A DNA stretch of 64,000 nucleotides from positions 213,082 through 277,081 of the forward strand of contig NZ_QHHQ01000009.1 in NCBI RefSeq assembly GCF_003258595.1, in the 5' to 3' direction. The stretch comes from Acuticoccus sediminis (GTDB lineage: Bacteria; Pseudomonadota; Alphaproteobacteria; Rhizobiales; Amorphaceae). Position 1 is the stretch's first letter; every line of letters begins with the position of its first letter. The notes under the pieces are model-generated. The model saw only the letters and a program-made list of their open reading frames with translations, searched no databases and was not told where the DNA came from. This document shows positions 58,711-64,000 of this stretch, piece by piece. The position numbers and the translations under genes were made by a program.

Positions 58711-58977
58711 CTAGCGCCGTGCGGACGATACTCGCCGCAAAAGACGGCGTCTCTCGCGAGATTTGGTCGTCCCCCGCGGCCTGTCGTGCCGGCCACCATC
58801 GGTCGCGGTCGTTCCGGCGCCGATGTGGTCGGGCGAGCAGCAGCGCTTATACTCGGCTTCCGGAAGATTGAACAGCCAATCGGCGATGTCGATCTTTTCG
58901 ATAGCGACATCGACTTCTGCAATAAAGGCAGTTTTCGACAGTAATTTATCTTTAATGACGTTTATGGCCTGTTCCAT
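58711..58977 (-). CDS. Unknown protein, probably C-terminally damaged
   Basis: From ATG 58977 the minus frame reads MEQAINVIKDKLLSKTAF, then IAEVDVAIEKIDIADWLFNL and PEAEYKRCCSPDHIGAGTT: sensible, conserved-looking sequence. After DGGR (about residue 63) it becomes RPRGTTKSRERRR, as if out of frame, and stops at 58711. The frame remains open upstream to 59247 with unrelated low-complexity sequence. No ribosome site is seen. It may be a truncated gene of unknown function that came in with the plasmid remnants. Confidence 0.4.
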   Translation of the reverse strand: MEQAINVIKDKLLSKTAFIAEVDVAIEKIDIADWLFNLPEAEYKRCCSPDHIGAGTTATDGGRHDRPRGTTKSRERRRLLRRVSSARR

Positions 58978-59297
58978 GTTGCAGATTTGATGCGTGTGGG
59001 TTGCGGCTCGCGAGGTGTTGTCATGGTCGGGGCCGGCGTTATCATTCCGTCCCGTCGTCGACCCGCGATCAGCGTTCGCCGAAGGTGTCTGCGCCGCTTT
59101 CCCGGATATTGGGGACGAGCCGGAAACTGCAGACAAATTACCGTATGATTGCCGCTCACCGACGGCTTTCCGACTCAGGACCGGGTCATCCGCACGGTAA
59201 ACTGTGGACGGGTCGATCTCCTCTGCAATTTCAAGATCCGGGATCAAACACGATTGATTGCCCCAATCTGACAGGAGCCAAGCCGTTCTTCGCCCTG
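58978..59297. other. Degenerate sequence with a residual minus-strand ORF start
   Basis: The minus-strand frame from 59247 begins MIPDLEIAEEIDPSTVYRAD and DPVLSRKAVGERQSYGNL, which looks like real coding sequence (perhaps a small DNA-binding protein). It turns low-complexity after about 40 codons with no stop. No intact gene or promoter could be supported. Confidence 0.3.
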
Positions 59298-60656
59298 CTA
59301 GTCACGACCCCTCACGCAAGCGCCGCTCGCGGCACTGACGATCCGTCCCTCACACATGACCGTGCGCCCGCGCACCATGGTCCGGACCGGAAGTCCGATG
59401 GTCTCAATCCCATGAAACGGGGTCGCGTTGCCGCGTGAGTGAAGGAGCGCTGCGTCGATCCGGTTGTGTCGCGCAAGGTCCAGCACGACGATATCTGCGT
59501 CCGATCCGACATCGATATGGCCCTTGCGGGGGGCCAGTCCGAATAGCCGCGCCGGTGCCTCGGCGGCCATCTCGACGTAGCGTCCGAGGGTCAGCTCACC
59601 GCTTGCGACCGCCGTCAGCATCAACCGCATCGAGGTCTCCACCCCCGGAAATCCCGGCGCGCAATCCCAAATGCTCGGCCGGGTCTTCTCCTCGGGACGG
59701 TGCGGCGCGTGGTCGGTGGATAGGACGTCAATCGCCCCGCCGAACAGTGCGCGGCGCAACGGGGCGCGATGCTCGGGCCCCCGGACCGGCGGCTTGACGC
59801 GCATAAAGTTGTCACCGAGCCGCGCGCCGTCCGCGACCGACAGGGTGACGTAGTGCGGGCAGGTCTCGCACGAGAGGTCCGTGCCGTCGCGCTTCGCGGC
59901 GGCAAGCACCGGCAGTGACTGCGCGCTGCTGACGTGGGCGATGTGCACGGGCGCGCCGGCCGCGCGGGAGAAGAGTGCGACGCGCCCGATCGCCTCCACC
60001 TCGGCAAGGTCGATGTGCTGTTCGAGGTGCGCTGCGGCATCGCTGCGCCCGGCCGCCTTCAGCCGCCGGCCGCGCCCGGCCAGGATCGACTGGTTCTCCG
60101 CATGCACGGTCGTCCGCAGCCCATGCCGGCCGAAGATCTCCAGCGCCGACAGGATGGTGTCGTCGCTTGGCGCCGGCACGAGGGTGTTTTCGCTTCCCAT
60201 GTAGATCTTGAAGGCGACGGCCCCGGCGGCGATCATCGGTTCAAGCGCGTCGAGGTTCGTGTCGCACACGTTGCCGTAGACACCGAAGTCGACATGCGCG
60301 ACCTCTTCGGCGCGGGCGATCTTGTCGCGGACTGCGGCGACGCTGGAGGTTGGCGGGTTCGTGTTCGGCATGTCGAACACGGTCGTGACGCCGCCACATG
60401 CGGCGGCGGCCGTCCCCGTCGCCCAGTCCTCCTTGTGGGGGAAGCCGGGGTCGCGGAGATGGACGTGCACGTCGATCGCACCGGGGATGACCGTCGCGCC
60501 GTCGAGCCCGATCTCCTCGCGCGCGGCGGGCATGGCACCGTCGGGCCCAATCTCCACGATGCGGCCCTCGGCGATCGCGATCGAGCCTTCGCGCACGGCA
60601 GCGGAGGACACGATCCGGGCGTCGCGCAGGATGGTGTCGACGCTCGGGCGGGCCAT
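59298..60656 (-). CDS. Allantoinase/dihydroorotase-family amidohydrolase
   Basis: A 452-residue binuclear amidohydrolase that opens a cyclic ureide or amide. Metal ligands: HVHLRDPG (about residues 63-70), carboxylated Lys in AFKIYMGSEN, His in TVHAENQSIL, His in IAHVSSAQS and Asp in STDHAPHRPEEK. CETCPHYVTL and KPPVRGPEHR complete the pattern. Allantoinase, dihydroorotase or a hydantoinase are all possible. Because it is co-operonic with another amidohydrolase, an ornithine cyclodeaminase relative and an ABC importer, catabolism is more likely than pyrimidine synthesis. Its ATG directly abuts the stop of the upstream gene (TGAATG). It is the last gene of the operon. Confidence 0.87.
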   Translation of the reverse strand: MARPSVDTILRDARIVSSAAVREGSIAIAEGRIVEIGPDGAMPAAREEIGLDGATVIPGAIDVHVHLRDPGFPHKEDWATGTAAAACGGVTTVFDMPNTNPPTSSVAAVRDKIARAEEVAHVDFGVYGNVCDTNLDALEPMIAAGAVAFKIYMGSENTLVPAPSDDTILSALEIFGRHGLRTTVHAENQSILAGRGRRLKAAGRSDAAAHLEQHIDLAEVEAIGRVALFSRAAGAPVHIAHVSSAQSLPVLAAAKRDGTDLSCETCPHYVTLSVADGARLGDNFMRVKPPVRGPEHRAPLRRALFGGAIDVLSTDHAPHRPEEKTRPSIWDCAPGFPGVETSMRLMLTAVASGELTLGRYVEMAAEAPARLFGLAPRKGHIDVGSDADIVVLDLARHNRIDAALLHSRGNATPFHGIETIGLPVRTMVRGRTVMCEGRIVSAASGACVRGRD

Positions 60657-62099
60657 TCAGTTCACCCCTGTCGCGATGAGTTCGGCCACGCGGAAGAGAT
60701 CGGCGTTGCGGCTGCGGAGCCGCTTCGCCATGGCGCGCGCCTCGGCGAGCACGCTGGCCTCGTCGAAGACGAGCACTCGGCCCGCCTCCATCACGACCTC
60801 GCCGCCCACGACCACCGTGTCTACCGATCCGCCGGTCTCCGCGAAGGCGAGCTGGGCGACGGGATCGTTGATCTGCGCCCACCACGGGGCGTCGAGCCGA
60901 TAGAGGACGATGTCGGCGTCTGCTCCGGGCTGCAGGCGCCCGAGGCCGGGTCGACGGATCGCGGCCGCCCCACCGGTGGTCGCCATCGCCATCGCATCCG
61001 CCGCCGTGATCCAGTCGGCCGGCGACGGGATCTGAGGGCGATGCAGCACCGCCGCCGCGCGCATCGCGAGGTGCATGTCCATGTTATCGTTCGCACCGGC
61101 GCCGTCGGTTCCGAGCGCGACCGTTACACCGGCCTTCAGCAGATCCGGGATCGGCGCCACACCTGCACCGAGCCGGCTGTTGCTCTCGGGGTTGTGGACG
61201 ACGATCGCGCCACGGGCGGCAAGAACGGCGATGTCCGCCTCGTCGACCCATATCGTGTGCGCGCAGGACCAACGGTCGGAGAGAACCCCCAGCCGGTCGA
61301 GGTGGGAGACCATGCTGCACCCGTACTGCGCCTGCGCGCCGCTCGCCTGCTTCGCGGTCTCGAGAAGGTGCGTGTGAATACCGAGATCGCGGCTTTCCGC
61401 GAGTTCGGTGCAGAACAGGATGGCCTCGTCCGAGCAGCGCATCGGGTTGGACGGCGCGGGAAAGATTCTGATCCGGTCCGCGCGCCCATCCCACTTGTCC
61501 ACGGCCGCGGGGATCAGCTCGCGAAGTTCGGCGAGCGGCTGTGGCTGCAGCAGCGTGTTCCCCTCCACCGCTGCCCGCAGCGACGCGGGAATGGCGGCGC
61601 CGGACGGCATGATGTCGGAGAATGCACCGTCGAAGAAGCGCAGCCCGAGGACGACCCGCAATCCGCTTTCCGCCCACGCCCCCGCGACGGCGTCGATGTC
61701 GTCGGCCGTAAAACGCTGGCCTGGGAAGTGGTCGATGGCGGCGGTCGATCCCGAGCGGATCATGTGGAGCGCTGTCAGCAAGGTCGCGACGCGGATCTCC
61801 TCGGCGGGGCGTCCAGCCGTGTGCGCCTGAGTCAGCCACATGAAGGCCGGATGGCTGACTGCATCGGCAAAGCCCGCCATCGCGGCTGACTGCGAATGCG
61901 TGTGGGCGTTGACGAGACCCGCCGTCGCGAGCCGACCGGTGCCGTCGACGATCTGTACGCCGTGCGGGTGCTCGGCGCCGGTCGGGGCGATGGAGACGAT
62001 CCGCCCGCCCTCGACGAGGATGTCCATCGCCGCGTCCCGGAACGGTGCGCGGGCCTCCTGCAGGACGACAGCCCCGCGGATGACGAGAGGTGCAGTCAT
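60657..62099 (-). CDS. Amidohydrolase, ATZ/TRZ-SsnA deaminase/chlorohydrolase-like
   Basis: A 480-residue single-metal amidohydrolase. NAHTHSQSAAMAGF (HxH), IHTHLLETAKQ (His), WSCAHTIWVDEAD (His) and ALGTDGAGANDNMDMH (Asp and SN-type loop) are the expected metal and catalytic sites. No carboxylated Lys is present. Members deaminate or dechlorinate purine- or triazine-like rings. Its 5-prime end overlaps the ornithine cyclodeaminase-family gene (ATGA, 62096-62099); the downstream allantoinase gene follows immediately. The ring substrate is unknown. Confidence 0.85.
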   Translation of the reverse strand: MTAPLVIRGAVVLQEARAPFRDAAMDILVEGGRIVSIAPTGAEHPHGVQIVDGTGRLATAGLVNAHTHSQSAAMAGFADAVSHPAFMWLTQAHTAGRPAEEIRVATLLTALHMIRSGSTAAIDHFPGQRFTADDIDAVAGAWAESGLRVVLGLRFFDGAFSDIMPSGAAIPASLRAAVEGNTLLQPQPLAELRELIPAAVDKWDGRADRIRIFPAPSNPMRCSDEAILFCTELAESRDLGIHTHLLETAKQASGAQAQYGCSMVSHLDRLGVLSDRWSCAHTIWVDEADIAVLAARGAIVVHNPESNSRLGAGVAPIPDLLKAGVTVALGTDGAGANDNMDMHLAMRAAAVLHRPQIPSPADWITAADAMAMATTGGAAAIRRPGLGRLQPGADADIVLYRLDAPWWAQINDPVAQLAFAETGGSVDTVVVGGEVVMEAGRVLVFDEASVLAEARAMAKRLRSRNADLFRVAELIATGVN

Positions 62100-63181
62100 G
62101 GGGCCTCCGTTGGAACGTCGCTCGGCGTGTGGCTCGTCTCGCCCTTGGCATCGAGGCCGCGTGCAGCGGAGAGTTGTTGGTGCACGCCGGTTTCCGCATC
62201 GATCCAGAGGCCCGTCCCGCGTGCGACGGCGCGGCGGACCAGCGCCCGTGCGAGCAGGAGGTCCTGTTCGCCGAGGCCGATCGACTTGAAGACGACGATG
62301 TCCGGCGCCCACGGCGCGGACGAGTCTGCCGGGGCGCGCTCCCCCGGCGCCGCTCCGACGGGCCGAATAGCGATGTCGGCACCGAGCGCCCCGCTGTCGC
62401 GGGCACGTCCGAGGTCGCCCGCCTTCTCGAAGACGTTCTCGACGGTGTCGCAGTAGATCTCGGCGCGCCGGATGAGGGCGTCGTCCGCCTCGCGGGCGTC
62501 CGGCCGATTGGCGCCGGCGAGAATGACGAGCGATCCGGAGGGAACATCCTCGCCAAAGACGACCGGCTCCGACGCCGACGTGACCGTGACGATTACGGAC
62601 GCCTCCGCAACTGCGCGCCGCGCGGCGTCGGGCCCCACGCCGACAACCTCGCGCCCGGCGAATGCACTGTCGCCTGAAAGGCGCGCGGCGAACAGGTCCG
62701 CCTTCCTGGCAGTCCGGCCGGCGATCGTGATCCGCTCGAGCGAGGGAAAGGCGTGCGCGAAGGCCCGCGCCGTGGGGCCGGCAATCTTGCCGGTCCCGAA
62801 CACCACGAGCCTTGCAGGTGCGCCGCGAACCAGACGCCGCGCGCCCGCCGCAAGTCCGCCGGCCGTGCGCCAGTCGTTGAAGATGCGCGCGGCGATGAGC
62901 GCCTCAACCTCCCCGGTTTCGAGGCTCCAGAGCGACAGCAGCGATTCACTGCGGCGCGGCCCTCCACCGGCCGGGTGGACGTGGATGTTGCTCTTAACGG
63001 AGAGGCCAGCCCCGTCGTGTGCGCTCGCGAGGAGGAGCGCGCCGTAACGCCCCGGCACGCGAAGCGCACTCCGCGCACGCACGCCACCGCCAGCGGCGAG
63101 TACGAAGGCCTCGTCGCTCGTCGTCATCGCCAGCTCGTCGTCGAGAAGAGCCTCGACGTCGCGTTCACCGAGAAAGAGCAT
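62096..63181 (-). CDS. Ornithine cyclodeaminase/mu-crystallin-family protein
   Basis: A 361-residue NAD(P)-binding enzyme. The nucleotide motif VFGTGKIAGPTARAF (about residue 125) and FNDWRTAGGLAAGARRLVR before it are typical of this family; VTSASEPVVFGEDVPSGSLVILAGANRPDAREAD (parts: VTSASEPV, GANRPDAREAD) follows as expected. Members include ornithine cyclodeaminase, ketimine reductase and alanine dehydrogenase. In an operon for cyclic ureides, an imino- or amino-acid product may be processed. Its 63181 ATG abuts the permease stop at 63182. Confidence 0.85.
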   Translation of the reverse strand: MLFLGERDVEALLDDELAMTTSDEAFVLAAGGGVRARSALRVPGRYGALLLASAHDGAGLSVKSNIHVHPAGGGPRRSESLLSLWSLETGEVEALIAARIFNDWRTAGGLAAGARRLVRGAPARLVVFGTGKIAGPTARAFAHAFPSLERITIAGRTARKADLFAARLSGDSAFAGREVVGVGPDAARRAVAEASVIVTVTSASEPVVFGEDVPSGSLVILAGANRPDAREADDALIRRAEIYCDTVENVFEKAGDLGRARDSGALGADIAIRPVGAAPGERAPADSSAPWAPDIVVFKSIGLGEQDLLLARALVRRAVARGTGLWIDAETGVHQQLSAARGLDAKGETSHTPSDVPTEAP

Positions 63182-63928
63182 TCACGTCTTCCAGTGCAGC
63201 ACGGCCCGCTCGGCGGCAGACGTCAGTGCAAACAGGGACAGGGCGATGATCACCGACACGATGATCGCGGCCCACAGGACGTCGATCTCGCGCATCTCGG
63301 CGCTATCGAGGATGAGAAGACCGAGCCCCCTGTTCCCCGTGATCCACTCTGACAGGAGCGCGCCGAGAATGGCCGTCCCCCCCGCGATGCGCAGGCCGGT
63401 GAAGAGATACGGCAGCGCATAGGGCGCGCGTAGCATGCAGATCATCTGCCAGCGGCTGGCGCCATAGACCCGCAGAAGCTCCAGCGATTGGGCATCGGCG
63501 GAACGCAGCCCGCGCATCACGTTGATGAGGATCGGGAAGAACGACACGAGCACGACCACGAACACGCTCGTCCCCATGCCGCGGCCGAGCATCAGCATCA
63601 TCAGCGGGGCGATCGCGGCAACGGGGGTGGAGCGAATGACGATGAGGAGGGGCATCGCCGCCTGGGCGACGAGGTGCGATTGGACAAAGACCACCGCCAT
63701 GGCGGCAGCGCACAGCGCGGCGACGAGCAGCCCCACGACGGTGGAGCTGACGGTGGTCCACGCCATGACGATCAAGGTCCACCCGTCCGTCCAGAACGCG
63801 GCGAACACCGAGCCGGGGCTGGGCATCAGGTACGGCGGGATCTCGAATGCGACGAGGGTCGCCCACCACAGCGCGACGAGGCCGGCGGCGACGGCAAGGA
63901 TCGACAGGATTCTGCGGTGCAAGATCAT
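63182..63928 (-). CDS. NitT/TauT-type ABC permease
   Basis: A 248-residue permease with about six helices. LRVYGASRWQMICMLRAPYALPYLFTGLRIAGGTAILGALLSEW (parts: YGASRWQMICMLRAPYALPY, TAILGALLSEW) is the EAA loop and following segment. ATG 63928 overlaps the stop of another transporter gene by 4 nt (ATGA, 63925-63928); the frame reaches GTG 63952 upstream but the coupling favours 63928. Confidence 0.87.
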   Translation of the reverse strand: MILHRRILSILAVAAGLVALWWATLVAFEIPPYLMPSPGSVFAAFWTDGWTLIVMAWTTVSSTVVGLLVAALCAAAMAVVFVQSHLVAQAAMPLLIVIRSTPVAAIAPLMMLMLGRGMGTSVFVVVLVSFFPILINVMRGLRSADAQSLELLRVYGASRWQMICMLRAPYALPYLFTGLRIAGGTAILGALLSEWITGNRGLGLLILDSAEMREIDVLWAAIIVSVIIALSLFALTSAAERAVLHWKT

Positions 63929-64000
63929 GCTGTCGTCCCCGCCGGCTCCCACGTGATGGCGAAGCGCTCCGCGAGCGCCGCCACGGCGAAGAAGCTGACC
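63925..64000 (-). CDS. ABC transporter permease, C-terminal end only
   Basis: Only the last 25 codons lie in the window (SFFAVAALAERFAITWEP, ending in a TGA that overlaps the next start). The hydrophobic helix and the A-E-R-F-x-I-x-W-x-P ending are typical of NitT/TauT-type permeases. So the importer probably has two different permeases encoded in tandem; the ATPase and receptor should lie to the right of the window. Confidence 0.6.
   Translation of the reverse strand, partial: VSFFAVAALAERFAITWEPAGTTA

Noticed and set aside
1..64000. CRISPR arrays, tRNA/rRNA genes, intact insertion sequences or prophage
   Set aside because: No regularly spaced repeats, no cloverleaf or rRNA-like sequence and no transposase or phage structural gene was recognised on either strand.

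Overview
The window is about 70 percent G+C by eye, densely packed, with GTG starts, ATGA/GTGA gene overlaps and strong G/C bias at third codon positions. Gene content (TRAP, TTT, Liv-type and NitT/TauT-type uptake systems, FCD-type GntR regulators, a short ModE, DUF1127, DUF2161, a LivG with a non-LSGGQ signature) points to a metabolically versatile Alphaproteobacterium, most likely Hyphomicrobiales (Rhizobiales). This is inference from gene families and composition; no rRNA, tRNA or other phylogenetic marker was seen, and no CRISPR array or intact insertion sequence.

Layout. 1-1.6 kb: start of a TRAP solute-binding gene and a bicupin ureidoglycine aminohydrolase-like gene behind a repeat-rich upstream region. 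2.0-5.4 kb: MarR regulator with an EmrB/EmrA-type efflux pair. 5.5-11.0 kb (minus): an apparently complete cecR-ybhG-ybhF-ybhS-ybhR export operon with a dyad operator. 11.2-13.0 kb: an SbmA/BacA/YddA-like ABC exporter whose nucleotide-binding domain is badly degenerate. 13.2-29.2 kb: a large divergent catabolic supercluster. On the minus strand are a ThDP enzyme, a LivHMGFK importer and three oxidoreductases; on the plus strand are a GntR regulator, a second ThDP enzyme, an SMP-30 lactonase and a TctABC importer. A palindrome lies between the two arms. 29.2-33.0 kb: 2-hydroxyacid dehydrogenase, M20 amidohydrolase (allantoate/carbamoyl-amino-acid type) and an AraC/GATase1 regulator. 33.1-37.5 kb: OsmC, DUF1127, two flavin monooxygenases, MaoC hydratase and DUF4242. 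37.5-40.2 kb: nucleoside hydrolase and class III aminotransferase. 40.2-42.9 kb: modE-modABC. 43-50.1 kb: an eight-gene GntR / NitT-type ABC importer / MDR / thioesterase / VOC / acyl-CoA ligase operon. 50.1-51.0 kb: a poorly coding gap with a long palindrome. 51.0-52.2 kb: LysE/Lrp pair. 52.3-56.6 kb: FAH-family hydrolase divergent from a NitT-type ABC importer plus GntR. 56.6-59.3 kb: plasmid debris (frameshifted ParA-like and MobC-like fragments, DUF2161, unknown truncated ORFs). 59.3-64 kb: an operon for allantoinase/dihydroorotase-type and ATZ/TRZ-type amidohydrolases, an ornithine cyclodeaminase-family protein and NitT-type permeases.

How it fits together. Most blocks repeat one theme: a solute importer, a few catabolic enzymes and one local regulator, joined by translational coupling. 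Several enzymes fall on ureide, hydantoin and nucleoside catabolism (bicupin aminohydrolase, M20 hydrolase, nucleoside hydrolase, allantoinase-like protein), which suggests use of cyclic nitrogen compounds, although they sit in separate operons. Substrates of the three catabolic/transport clusters cannot be read from sequence alone. The least described items are the divergent two-ThDP-enzyme supercluster, the eight-gene CoA-ligase operon and the transporter that has lost its ATPase residues. Two short leader ORFs also stand out, each coupled by overlap to a main gene.
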